Origin: Verrucomicrobiales bacterium
GTDB taxonomy: Bacteria; Verrucomicrobiota; Verrucomicrobiia; Verrucomicrobiales; DEV007
Direction: 5' to 3'
Assembly: GCA_016795505.1 (NCBI GenBank)
Contig: JAEUHH010000005.1
Location: forward strand, 27,979-91,978
Length of the DNA: 64,000 nucleotides
Under the pieces are notes generated by a model. The model did no database searches, was not told the origin of the DNA, and saw nothing but the letters and a program-made list of their open reading frames with translations. Positions 25,301-33,190 of this stretch are shown one piece after another (the first letter of the stretch is position 1; the number at the start of each line of letters is the position of its first letter). A program made the position numbers and the translations under genes.

Positions 25301-28184
25301 CAGCATAGCGGACCGAAAGGCCGTTCTCTGTCTCCCGGTAATCCTTGAGCTTTTGTAAATACGCCTCGGCTGCCTCGAGGCGGTCATACAGGTTGGCAGA
25401 AAAGACGAAGCCAAAATCCTTGCGATGCGTCTGGAGGATGGCGCGCGCGAACTGCGCGAGCAGTTGCGCGTCGGAAGATCGTTCGATCGACCTTTGGATC
25501 TGCAATTGCTCCATGACATGTCCCGCAGCTTCGGTGACGGAGTCCACCTTTGCGAGCATGAGCTTGGCGATGGCAAGCAGTCTTTCTTGCCAGCCGTTCG
25601 ACCATTCCGTTTGTTCAATGATGGAGAATTGGGATGGGGAGTCGCGGTAGGCTTCAAAGTTGAGGTCCAGGCGGTGGGCGACTTCGCGGAGCTTTTCGAA
25701 ATCCTCCCGGCTGTGGGTCGTGCCACTCGCCCAGGAGAGACCGGGTGTGGCCGGGCCAAAATCCCGAGTAACCAGACCGATCGCCCTGTGTATCGACAGT
25801 CCGTTCGGATGACGCTCGTGGAGGTGTGTGCAAACGAGGTTCAAGCGATCTCGGAGCACTCGGAGTCGGTTTGTCTCCTCGTCCCACTGCTCTTGGGTCA
25901 GGTCTCCCCGGACATTCCACGCACGATCGAGTTGGCGGAGGATTTCCAACTTCGAAGCCTTGTGCGAATGGACCTCCAGGCAGAAGTCGCCCAAGCCCCT
26001 TTCTTCCAAGCGTCGATAGACGACATCGAGAGCTGCCATCTTCTCCGCGACGAACAGCACCCTTTTACCCTTGAGGATGTTGTGGACGATCATGTTGGCG
26101 ATCGTCTGCGACTTCCCCGTGCCAGGCGGACCGTCGAGGACAAAGTCGCAACCGGCCTCGGCGGCCACTACAGCGGCAAGTTGGGACGAGTCCGCCGGGA
26201 GCGGGGTGAAAAGATGGGCCGGACCGGTCACCTGATCGAGATCCCCTTCCGTGGCGTCCCAAGCATTGCCCGAATAGCCTTCCTCTCCGCCCTCAATGAG
26301 ATGTTTCACCACCGGATTGGCGATGAGTTGATCACGCCGGTCTACGAGGTCTTTCCACATGAGATACTTGGCAAAGGAGAAGGTGCCGATCGCAGTCTCC
26401 GTGGTAACCTCAAATCCCGGGATTTCCTTCACCACGAGTCGCAAGCGGTTCCAGATTCCGACTACATCAATGCCGCTTTCGTCCTCGGGCAGCTCACCGT
26501 CGAGGCCTGGGATTGCCAGATCGAAGTCCTGACGCAGTAGCTCAAGCAGCGTAAGATTGAAGCGGGGCTCGTCTTCGTGCGCCGACATGGTGATGCCCGA
26601 TCGCGCGCTCTTCCGCGTCAGTTTGACCGGGTAGAGAATCAGAGGGGCGCGATAGACGCGGGTGTCCTCGGCACCTTTCTTCCAATTAAGGAATCCCAGT
26701 GCCAGAAAGAGCGTGTTCGCTCCACCCTCCGATATGTCAGCGTTCGCCTTCCGGTAAAGGTCGACGAGTTCTGCTTCCAGTTTCTTAGCTGTCAAAGGAG
26801 ATAACACCTCGTGGGAATTGAGGGCATCAGTCGCGTACTGCTGGATCAGGTCCGTCTTGTTGCTCTGCTGATAGAGGTCCATGTCCCGGCCGCCAGCCTC
26901 GAACTCCGGCACTGCAGAGATGCGGACCGACTTCCCAGCGGCGAGGATGTCCTCCAGCAGACTCGGGTCGGGGCAGATTAGTGGTATGTGCTTGCTGCGT
27001 TCCGGGAGGTGTAGCAGCCGGTTGCGCGCCGTCAGATCGAGCAGCTTGCGTTGCCAAAGGTCGATTCGATCCTTGGCCGACTTTGGCTCGGTCGTGACTT
27101 CTATATCGAAGCCAGGCAATTGAGGTGCCTCTTCGAGAGCCTCCGAGGGCAAAGGCGCGGATGTCCCGTCGGACGCAGCGGATGAGGCCTGATCGATAAA
27201 ACCGAGCGGGCGGATCTTGCGCATGCGGGCCCGCCGGATATCGATCGCCATGACGAAGTCCTCGTCATTCAGTTGCTTCCTGGCTATGTCGATTGCGGCG
27301 CTGAACGACGCCGGAGGCGATTGGGAGACCAGAGTCGTTTCGAAGACGATGATTTCCTGCAACTCGATGCGCTTCCGTATAGCCGCCGCCTCCGAGACGA
27401 TCAATTGGGAAAACTCCTGCGGCTGGAGCCACACACCTGTGAAGGCGTGGCCCTTCGTCAGGATGATGATCGGGTTCAGGCCCGCCTGTTCCAGAGCGGA
27501 TGCAAAAAGGGTCGCCGTGTCGAGACAGGTCGCCACCTTGTTCTCAAGGATCGAGCCAGGCGTGCGCACCTTTTGGCCCTCGATCTCAAAACTTGCCGGT
27601 GGATAGGTGTAGCTGAGCCCGATGCCAGCGACCGATGACCAGAGGGCAGAGGCGATTTCCCAACTGCGACTGCGCGACCGTTCACCGTATCCGTCGATGC
27701 CGGCCTTCTTCCCGGCACGTTGCAGGATGTCGCTCGCACCCTTCAGGATCCTGTCCACCGCCGGGTCGTTTGGCATGCAGAAAGCAGGGAGCAGTTCAGG
27801 CATCGATCCAGAGCCACCCCACTGGGTCTTGGACAGCAGTTCTATTGGATGTGTTGCGGAGGCGATGGGAGGACGGTCCGGTTCACCGGCGCGAATCTGG
27901 AGGACCACATGCCCGTTGACGCTCTCCACCAATTCGGAAAGGAAAGTGCCCGACAAACGGATCTCCCGATCGGAGATCCGAATCTCGGCGCCCGGACGGA
28001 TCGCGTCGATCTTCCAGATCTTCTTTTCGAGGAACGGAGGGTCTGCCTCCAACGAAACGGTCAATTCGGCGAGCGGTTCCCCGCTCCCGTTTTGGACCGT
28101 CAGATCGTGGAGGATCGGAACGGCGTTCTGATGCGAGGCAAAACCGACCTTCTGAGCGACGGTCGCGTTGATGGTGGGTGGCAT
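22362..28184 (-). CDS. Giant DUF4011-helicase-Vsr-like-DUF3320 protein, probable anti-phage factor
   Basis: The product has 1940 residues. An N-terminal beta-rich region is followed by a transglutaminase-like fold with Cys220 (VATCLDTATLF) and His246 (TKGHAFTGVWL). DUF4011 follows, with LWQRKLLDLTARNRLLHL. A superfamily I helicase is split around a long insert: Walker A DGPPGTGKSQTIANM near 685, Walker B LVIFDEASQIAPWD near 1310, then SLSWHYRSRHESLIAFS and LNVAVTRSRREMVVFTS. A Vsr/MTES_1575-like nuclease is near 1615-1720 (RFRIDLGIV, VGVECDGATYH), and a DUF3320 helical domain is near the end. From memory this architecture resembles the single-gene Hhe-type defence protein. ATG at 28184 was chosen because homology starts there; the frame is open to 28742. 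No partner gene is evident. Confidence 0.88.
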   Translation of the reverse strand: MPPTINATVAQKVGFASHQNAVPILHDLTVQNGSGEPLAELTVSLEADPPFLEKKIWKIDAIRPGAEIRISDREIRLSGTFLSELVESVNGHVVLQIRAGEPDRPPIASATHPIELLSKTQWGGSGSMPELLPAFCMPNDPAVDRILKGASDILQRAGKKAGIDGYGERSRSRSWEIASALWSSVAGIGLSYTYPPASFEIEGQKVRTPGSILENKVATCLDTATLFASALEQAGLNPIIILTKGHAFTGVWLQPQEFSQLIVSEAAAIRKRIELQEIIVFETTLVSQSPPASFSAAIDIARKQLNDEDFVMAIDIRRARMRKIRPLGFIDQASSAASDGTSAPLPSEALEEAPQLPGFDIEVTTEPKSAKDRIDLWQRKLLDLTARNRLLHLPERSKHIPLICPDPSLLEDILAAGKSVRISAVPEFEAGGRDMDLYQQSNKTDLIQQYATDALNSHEVLSPLTAKKLEAELVDLYRKANADISEGGANTLFLALGFLNWKKGAEDTRVYRAPLILYPVKLTRKSARSGITMSAHEDEPRFNLTLLELLRQDFDLAIPGLDGELPEDESGIDVVGIWNRLRLVVKEIPGFEVTTETAIGTFSFAKYLMWKDLVDRRDQLIANPVVKHLIEGGEEGYSGNAWDATEGDLDQVTGPAHLFTPLPADSSQLAAVVAAEAGCDFVLDGPPGTGKSQTIANMIVHNILKGKRVLFVAEKMAALDVVYRRLEERGLGDFCLEVHSHKASKLEILRQLDRAWNVRGDLTQEQWDEETNRLRVLRDRLNLVCTHLHERHPNGLSIHRAIGLVTRDFGPATPGLSWASGTTHSREDFEKLREVAHRLDLNFEAYRDSPSQFSIIEQTEWSNGWQERLLAIAKLMLAKVDSVTEAAGHVMEQLQIQRSIERSSDAQLLAQFARAILQTHRKDFGFVFSANLYDRLEAAEAYLQKLKDYRETENGLSVRYAEDAARRIDPDEIATQWKAASGKFWLLANFAKKKVTKSLAAAGGTSTLPDVAADMPRLERLKRLLAEMDSLAPLLIGLPGYADLRTQSAAIEEAIAIAGTLSQGFSRFSGSPEELVALKGTVRQLVVDANELLDPTGSIATATERLEGVLNDFQASYATFSELAGLSAPDRLVLAPLREACANIVTHEARLRNWCAWRRVRREAIQWRLEPVVCAIESGSLNKGSIDAAFLTGYAKWFAAEMIDRDPILREFVSAEHMDCIEEFRSLDDRVAELSIEYARTALGGRLPDKSAVGKKDGYGILKHELQKKRRHKPLRQLISEMGESFGLLAPCMLMSPLSIAQYLPVELQMFDLVIFDEASQIAPWDAVGSIARGRQVVIAGDPRQMPPTNFFQRGTTEGSSDDTVGEDLESILDECLAVGIPRRSLSWHYRSRHESLIAFSNLRYYDGNLITFPASETRESAVIWRKVDGLYAKGTGRTNQVEAKAIVDEAIRRLLDPAFRESKQTIGIITLNTDQQGLIEDLLDAARRQHPEIEPFFDETLHEPVFVKNLETVQGDERDIILLGIGYGPTEPGAKTMSMNFGPLNRDGGERRLNVAVTRSRREMVVFTSFDPSMIDLNRTSARAVRDLKHFLEFAERGPRALGEAVQGSVGGYDSPFEEAVAQRLRDRGWEVIPQVGVSRFRIDLGIVHPDRPGDYLVGVECDGATYHRAATARDRDKVRAAVLEGLGWTLLRVWSTDWFVNPNGEAMRLDKALRELLEADRSHRATSETQNRSEAREGENSSVSPTDNTASDAFPIEQNQATLFGEDGRTTYRVSDFSEFAERIRPDDFQKETYTPVLLDLVRHALECEAPIADELLIQRVARAHGFMRTGRLIRHRVLELVDSHFHLREDPIGGNFIWMQADQCAMPVPVRVPVGEDSVRPLDCIPSEEIYAAHAFRGKGDPAIEIARIFGIQRLTSAGRERIEAAIACDPQGPKVF

Positions 28185-28386
28185 GGTGGAGAGCGGGAGA
28201 TTGGAGAGGACTTTATGAGTTCGGAACGTCAGAAAGACAACCGTAAACAAGTGCCTGCCCGCTGGGCGGTAGCGTGAACGCCCGAAGTCAGAAAGGCCAA
28301 CTGGAAAGGCCGGCGCCAGCCAACAGGCTCTTTCACTCCCCCGGGGAGCCACCGCCCCATCGATCCGACACCCGCGCCCCGGCTGC

Positions 28387-29010
28387 TCACGGCGCCATCC
28401 GGAACAGCGGGCCGGCCCAGGGACTCGGGCCGGCGGTGCCGATCGCGGCCACGCGGAAGGCGTATTCCACCCCGGACTCCAGGTCCACCGTCCAGATCTT
28501 TGCCGCCGTGGGGCTGCCCAGCGGCTGCCATGCATCGTCCGGCTCATCGCGGCGGCGAAACTCTGCCTGATAGATGGCCGCCCCGCGCACCCGCTTCCAC
28601 CGCAGGCGGATCTGGCCGGGGCGGTCGCCCATGACCGCGGTGAGCCGCGCCGGCGCCGGCAGCGTGCCCACCGGTTGGCCATCCCGGCGCAGGTCGAAGC
28701 CGGCGGATAGGATCTTCCCCGCGTCTCCGCCGCTCGCGGCATCGATGTGACTGGCCCGCTGTCGCAGGATGCCCTCGTAAGTCGTCCGGCCCGCCGCCTT
28801 GGCGGCGATGGCTTCGCGGTAGGCTGTCAGGGCGTGCTGGACCGCCATCACCTGTCCCTCCCACGTGTCCGTCGCGGCGATGAAGGCCGCCTCGTCGGGG
28901 ACGGGGTCCGGAAAGTTCGGATTATCGTCCATCGCCCGTTCATGCTTCCGCCCGATCGCGAGCAATTCCAGATCGGGCAGCCCGTTCAATGTGAGTCGTA
29001 CCTTGGCCAT
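28387..29010 (-). CDS. Fibronectin type III domain protein
   Basis: The 207-residue protein starts MAKVRLTLNGLPDLELLAIG. A helical N-terminal half carries many Ala residues (VQHALTAYREAIAAKAAG). A single fibronectin type III domain follows, about residues 120-207, recognised from IRLRWKRVRGAAIYQAEFRR and GVEYAFRVAAIGTAGPSPWAGP. No signal peptide is visible. Verrucomicrobial genomes often carry several paralogues of this small type, of unknown role. ATG at 29010 was preferred to the upstream start at 29088. It lies just 5' of the DUF4011 gene on the same strand, with about 200 bp between them. Confidence 0.75.
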   Translation of the reverse strand: MAKVRLTLNGLPDLELLAIGRKHERAMDDNPNFPDPVPDEAAFIAATDTWEGQVMAVQHALTAYREAIAAKAAGRTTYEGILRQRASHIDAASGGDAGKILSAGFDLRRDGQPVGTLPAPARLTAVMGDRPGQIRLRWKRVRGAAIYQAEFRRRDEPDDAWQPLGSPTAAKIWTVDLESGVEYAFRVAAIGTAGPSPWAGPLFRMAP

Positions 29011-29089
29011 GGCAGTCGTCTTCGCCGGTTTACCCTGCCGCCGGGCGGCAGTCGGCAAAAGCATGGGGGATTTCCGTCCTAACCGCAAT

Positions 29090-29341
29090 CAAAAATGTCC
29101 ATTTTAAAGGAAAAAATCTGCCTTTTTATGTGGGAAAATTGATTTTGTCAGTCAAAAATACTAGTTTTGTTGTTGGAATGATCTGTTTTGCTAGCAAAAC
29201 GCCTCCTTTTGCTATTGGAAAAATAGAATGTGATAAAAGAATGACCAATTTTGACTTAAAGATGAATAAATTTGATTTGATAAATGAACATTTTTGAGTT
29301 CGAAATTGAGACTTGTGATGTAAAAATACCATTTTTACCTG
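29090..29341. repeat. AT-rich phased array, twelve 21-bp units
   Basis: Read on the minus strand, the region consists of twelve consecutive 21-bp units in which an AAA and a TTT recur at fixed places (AAA-n6-TTT, then n9) while the other bases vary. Reading it as codons gives a 7-residue period, xxKxxFx, in ten consecutive units from 29341 to 29132 and two more up to 29090. The AAA and TTT tracts are spaced 9 and 12 bp, mean 10.5, so they fall on one face of the helix. Each unit has dyad symmetry. The DNA is far more AT-rich than its surroundings. It lies upstream of the fibronectin-III gene. Confidence 0.85.
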
Positions 29342-29733
29342 CAAAACCTTGGCTTTCTGCTGCGGCTGGCTCCGTTCCGAGAAGGGGTTTATGCGGGTGC
29401 GCTGTCAGACGGGCGGCGCCCCATCCGCATGGGACAACCCCATCCGGGGTTGCTGGCAAAGGGACCGGGAGACCCGGAGTTTCACTCCGGGCTATTCATG
29501 GAGCATCCCTCCGGGATGCGCGTGGCGGGCGCACGGTCGAATAATGCCTCCGGGATGCGCGTGGGCGATCTCACGATTTCAATCCCTCATCATCCCATGG
29601 CTTGGCGATGCGACAGGGTCTGATCGCCGATCAGACCCGGTTTGATCGGCGATCGAACCGGGTCTCATCGGAGCAGGCGGCGGAGGCGGCGGAGGCCCTT
29701 GGCGGGTCGGAGCGTTCGGTGGTGGGCGGCAGG
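29342..29733. other. Intergenic region with hairpins and a 22-bp palindrome array
   Basis: No gene was recognised. It holds two short hairpins, CCCGGAGT-ttc-ACTCCGGG at 29473-29491 and GCATCCC-tcc-GGGATGC at 29503-29519, the latter motif being repeated in part at about 29550. A 22-bp palindrome array follows at 29611-29671 (listed separately). Confidence 0.6.
29611..29671. repeat. 22-bp palindrome array
   Basis: About three units of a 22-bp dyad-symmetric element occur in tandem. The first pair forms the perfect hairpin GGGTCTGATC-gcc-GATCAGACCC, and the next forms GGTTTGATC-ggc-GATCgAACC. The same unit family occurs at 38791, 48095 and 54756. It lies 63 bp past the 3' end of the ceramidase-like gene and may serve as its terminator. 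Confidence 0.8.
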
Positions 29734-31203
29734 TCAGAGCGCCTTCAACTCGCCGAGCATTTCCAGCAGGGCTCGGGTGAGCTTGACCGAGGCGTCCTTT
29801 TCAAACCGCGAGACGCCGAGCCAGCTCTCGTAGCCACCCAGCTCGAGCTGATGGGGCGGGGGCAGGTAGCCGTAGCCGCCGTTGGCGAGTTCGATGAGAA
29901 AGGTGTGGGGGAAGGGGCTCTTTTCTTTGATCTCAAGGCCGATCTCGACCAGCACCTCGAAGGGCATCGAGACGATGGCCTGGTCGCCGATGCGGATGGC
30001 CTGCACGATGACGTCTTCGCTGCCGGGGGGCTCGGCGCCGCCGTAGGCGACGGTGTTGGCGGCGACGGAGGCGGTGCGCTCATGGATGGCGGCCTGCTCC
30101 TTGCGGGGCAGGGCGAGCAACTGGGTCGCCTTTTCGATCTCGGCCGCTGTCGGTACCCGGTAGTCGAGGGTGACGAGACGCTGGCGCATGGCGACGACGG
30201 GGTCCGCGTGGTAGGTGTCGATTTTCTTCACGGCCCGCCAGGCGGTGTCGGCGGCTTTTGCGGCGACGATGCGCACTTGCTCGAAGGGGGCGCGGGGCGG
30301 CCGTTTCTGGTCGAAGTCGATATTGTTGATGTCGCCGGCGGCGCCGTTGGTCATGAAGGCGACGAAGGTGGCGGGGGGCTTCGATCCGCCGATGCGATAG
30401 GGCATGACGCGGGCGAATTCGCCGAAGTAGTCCGCCGATGCCATGCCGACGACTTTGCCATTCTCCTCGGTGACGGTGGGGATGCCGCCGACGTAGTGGA
30501 GTGCCCAGTTGGCGATGAGTCCGAGGGGGCGGCGGCCTTTGCGGGTGCGCACGTCGACGATGCACAGCTCGGGATCGGTGGGGCCGGCGGGCTTGAGCAG
30601 GTTTTCGCGCGGGGCATTGGTCCGGACCTGATCGAGGCCGCCGAGGGGATTCGGGGTCATGGTGCCGGGCTTGAGAAACCACCGGCGGTTGTAAACCTCG
30701 GTGGGTTCCTCGTCGGAGGCGTAGCCGACCTCGGCAGGCTGGAGGGACTCGATGGCGCGGGTCAGGGCCTCGGCGAGTCCGTCGCGGCGCTTTTTCTCGT
30801 AGGCGATCCGGCCGGGCGAGGAGTCGCCGCCTTTGGGCGCGGAATGGGTGTGGGTGGCGCAGACGAGCATCTCCTCGGGCTTCCAGCCGGTCTGGGCGGC
30901 GACGGCGGCATTGACTTCGTCGGACATCTCGCGCCCGACTCCGATGTCGTCGATGAGGGCGATGACGGCGCGGCCCTCACCATTTTGGAAGGCCACGGCG
31001 CGGACATGCAGGGGGTCGTGGACGTGGTTCGAGCGGCCGGATCGCAGGTCGATGGGAAACACGTCGGGTGAGATGTCGACCGCGGCGACGCCGGCGAGCA
31101 GTCCGTCTGCGGGCGGTGGCACCTCGGCGGCGGTCAGTGGCTGGGAGACCGCGGCAATGGCGATGGCGGTGGCGAGGAGGATGGGCAGGCTGGGTGGTCT
31201 CAT
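29734..31203 (-). CDS. Secreted neutral/alkaline ceramidase-like protein
   Basis: The 489-residue protein starts with a signal peptide (MRPPSLPILLATAIAIAAV, then QPLTAAE). The mature part matches the neutral ceramidase superfamily fold: LLAGVAAVDISPDVFPIDL at the N-terminus, LVCATHTHSAPKGG with metal-binding histidines, a LIANWALHYVGG block, and FMTNGAAGDINNIDFDQ. The C-terminal immunoglobulin-like domain of true ceramidases is missing, as in many verrucomicrobial and planctomycete relatives of unknown substrate. ATG at 31203 was chosen for the signal peptide; the frame is open to 31473 but the extra part runs through the 140-bp repeat. It is divergent from the ATPase-TOPRIM module. Confidence 0.85.
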   Translation of the reverse strand: MRPPSLPILLATAIAIAAVSQPLTAAEVPPPADGLLAGVAAVDISPDVFPIDLRSGRSNHVHDPLHVRAVAFQNGEGRAVIALIDDIGVGREMSDEVNAAVAAQTGWKPEEMLVCATHTHSAPKGGDSSPGRIAYEKKRRDGLAEALTRAIESLQPAEVGYASDEEPTEVYNRRWFLKPGTMTPNPLGGLDQVRTNAPRENLLKPAGPTDPELCIVDVRTRKGRRPLGLIANWALHYVGGIPTVTEENGKVVGMASADYFGEFARVMPYRIGGSKPPATFVAFMTNGAAGDINNIDFDQKRPPRAPFEQVRIVAAKAADTAWRAVKKIDTYHADPVVAMRQRLVTLDYRVPTAAEIEKATQLLALPRKEQAAIHERTASVAANTVAYGGAEPPGSEDVIVQAIRIGDQAIVSMPFEVLVEIGLEIKEKSPFPHTFLIELANGGYGYLPPPHQLELGGYESWLGVSRFEKDASVKLTRALLEMLGELKAL

Positions 31204-31310
31204 GGGGAGCGATGGGCGGGTGATGCGTGGGCCGCCATGAAAACACGGAAAGGCCCCACCGCGCAGGCACGGGATGACGCGGGGGCGCCGATGGGGGGCG
31301 AACGGGGAGG

Positions 31311-31450
31311 TTGCGGCGGGAATTTTCTGGTTTACCGGAGCCGCATGCCAAATCCATGGACCGGGGTGGGAAACCCCTACACACGCCAGGAAGTCCTCGA
31401 CCGGCTCCGCGACACGCTCTCGCGGGGCGAGGCGATCATCGCCGCGGGTG
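31311..31450. repeat. Direct repeat copy 1 (5' end of PEP-hydrolase-like gene)
   Basis: This 140-bp segment is identical, base for base, to 33191-33330 (offset 1880). It contains a ribosome binding site (GGAG), the start codon and the first 35 codons of the PEP-hydrolase-like gene. It is the left border of the ATPase-TOPRIM module. Confidence 0.98.
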
Positions 31451-31497
31451 GTTTGACGGGCGCTACGATTCACGGCAGATTCTCGTTGTCGGCATGA
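31345..31497 (+). pseudogene. Truncated leader ORF from the PEP-hydrolase-like gene
   Basis: The frame begins at the same ATG and GGAG site as the intact gene at 33225 and encodes the identical first 35 residues (MPNPWTGVGNPYTRQEVLDR and on). It then leaves the repeat, reads 15 unrelated residues and stops at TGA 31495-31497. The stop overlaps the ATPase start as ATGA. It has no enzyme function but probably acts as a translated leader that couples ribosomes to the ATPase start. Confidence 0.8.
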
Positions 31498-32606
31498 TTA
31501 ATCGTCTTTACGTCAACAATTTTCGCTGTCTCGTCGCCTTCGAGACGCAATTCGATTCATTCGGGGTGCTGTGTGGGCCCAACGGATCGGGAAAAAGCTC
31601 CGTGTTTGACGCGTTGAGACTGGTTCAGAGCCTGGCGACCGGCGAGGGCGTGCTGGGAGGGGACGGCGAACGGGATGTACCCCACCTTGACTTCACCAAC
31701 TGGCTTTCTTCGAAAGTTCAGGAATTCGAGATCGACGTAGACTCTGGAGGACAGCGCTTTGGCTATGTCCTGCATATCGAGCAAACCGCCGAATTTGAGA
31801 AGCCCCGAATCGTGAAGGAACAGGCCAGCTGTGATGGCAGGCTCCTTTTCGAACGGGATTTGGACGGTGTCAGGTTCCGCACCGAGGGCGGCAGGGAGGT
31901 CGGGTTTCCGCTCGACTGGCGACAGGCGGCCCTCTCGTCAATCCAGCCGAGAGGGGCGCTCGGAGACATTGAGACTCTCCAACAGACGATGGCCCGTCTC
32001 CTCATCCTGCGCCCAAATCCGCGAGCCATGGAGCGAGAAAGCAAATCAAAGGCGAAGCATCCCGACCTCCATCTGGGCAACTTGACGTCTTGGTACCGTT
32101 CACTGGCCCAAGACGACGAATTTCGCGCTCCGCTCGGAGATGCTCTTCGTGAGGTTTGGCCGGACTTTCGGTCATTTAAACTGGAGGATGTGGGTCTCAA
32201 CACCGAGGCGCTGCGTCTGCGCTTTGGCGACTTGGGGGGCAGTGCCTCGAGCGACCTGTTCTTCCATCAACTATCGGATGGTGAAAAGGGCATCATCGGA
32301 CTCTACATGATTCGCGCCGCCTTGATGATCGGCGCAGTGGAAACCGTTTTGATTGACGAGCCAGATAACTATGTTGGTCTTCCGGAATTGCAGCCTTGGG
32401 TCCTCTCCATGCGAGAACTCCTCGCAGAGACCCGTCAGGCAGTTTTGATCACTCATCATCCCGAGGTTTTGAGCAGCGCCGGGGCGGCCGCGGGTCGCTA
32501 TCTCTGGCGGGACAATCACACATCCCCCACCCGGATCGGGCCCTTGGATGTGCCGGAAGGGTTGACGCCGGGAGAAGCTGTAGCGAGGGGGTGGGTCCGT
32601 GGCTAG
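31494..32606 (+). CDS. ABC/AAA-type ATPase of an ATPase-TOPRIM module
   Basis: The 370-residue ATPase starts MINRLYVNNFRCLVAFETQF, typical of RecF/OLD-like ATPases. Walker A GPNGSGKSS is at residues 28-36, the signature FHQLSDGEKGIIGLYM near 258, Walker B VETVLIDEPDNYVGLPE near 286, and the H-loop VLITHHPEVL follows. Related ATPases in OLD class 2, Gabija, Septu and PARIS pairs sense phage events and gate a partner nuclease. The start overlaps the stop of the leader ORF (ATGA), and the stop overlaps the next gene by 8 bp, so both genes are probably translated in a coupled way from the duplicated host promoter. Codon composition is a little less GC-rich than the neighbours, in line with transfer. 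Confidence 0.88.
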   Translation: MINRLYVNNFRCLVAFETQFDSFGVLCGPNGSGKSSVFDALRLVQSLATGEGVLGGDGERDVPHLDFTNWLSSKVQEFEIDVDSGGQRFGYVLHIEQTAEFEKPRIVKEQASCDGRLLFERDLDGVRFRTEGGREVGFPLDWRQAALSSIQPRGALGDIETLQQTMARLLILRPNPRAMERESKSKAKHPDLHLGNLTSWYRSLAQDDEFRAPLGDALREVWPDFRSFKLEDVGLNTEALRLRFGDLGGSASSDLFFHQLSDGEKGIIGLYMIRAALMIGAVETVLIDEPDNYVGLPELQPWVLSMRELLAETRQAVLITHHPEVLSSAGAAAGRYLWRDNHTSPTRIGPLDVPEGLTPGEAVARGWVRG

Positions 32607-33162
32607 TCGAACCCGGATCATCTGTTTGCACGAAGGAGTGAAGGGCAGAAGCATCGATCCCCTTTTCATCAACGTGCTGATCAAAAGACTCAATCCGGCT
32701 TGGCTCCGACCCTGGCCGGGCAGCAACGCGGTCCACACCGTGGATTGTGGAGGAAGGCCAACATTGATGGCCAGATTGCCAGACGAGATCCGGGCTGCGG
32801 AGCGGGCGGGAGGCGACACCACGGTGATGGTTTGGGCTGATGTGGACGATGACATGGATGGTCCAGAAGCGCTGAAGGACGCATTTTGGAAGGCTTCTGA
32901 AGCGGCAGGCATTGCCCGAAACCAGTTCGACCGGGTCGTATTCGCCTTCGCAAAAGACAGGCTGGAGAACTGGATCCAGTTCCTCAACGAGGGTGCCACC
33001 GACGAATCGCTGGAGGGCCCCCGCGTCAGGGACGGCGATGCGGTCAGGGCGGCAAGGGCGCTCGCCGACCGATGCTTGCGCGGAGAGACGGGTGGCGACT
33101 TTCCGCCCTCTCTGGGTTGGTCATGCCATAACTGGAGGGTGTTGCGTCGTCGCATGCCCTGA
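32599..33162 (+). CDS. TOPRIM-like effector of the ATPase module
   Basis: The 187-residue protein starts at GTG 32599, overlapping the ATPase stop. It shows a reduced TOPRIM-like pattern: Glu12-Gly13 in CLHEGVKG, then VMVWADVDDDMDG with Asp81, Asp83, Asp84 and Asp85, and RLENWIQFL with Glu123, which recalls the ExW feature of DUF4276/RloB-type proteins. TOPRIM partners of such ATPases are nucleases acting on DNA or tRNA. The family could not be named more precisely. The gene ends 28 bp before the second copy of the 140-bp repeat. Confidence 0.68.
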   Translation: MASRTRIICLHEGVKGRSIDPLFINVLIKRLNPAWLRPWPGSNAVHTVDCGGRPTLMARLPDEIRAAERAGGDTTVMVWADVDDDMDGPEALKDAFWKASEAAGIARNQFDRVVFAFAKDRLENWIQFLNEGATDESLEGPRVRDGDAVRAARALADRCLRGETGGDFPPSLGWSCHNWRVLRRRMP

Positions 33163-33190
33163 AGCAGGAACGGTGAGACGATTTGTCCGA

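Noticed and set aside
29090..29341. Possible small protein with heptad repeat (xxKxxFx)
   Set aside because: The 7-residue period follows from the 21-bp DNA period; similar arrays elsewhere read open on other frames and strands, so the conserved feature is the DNA.
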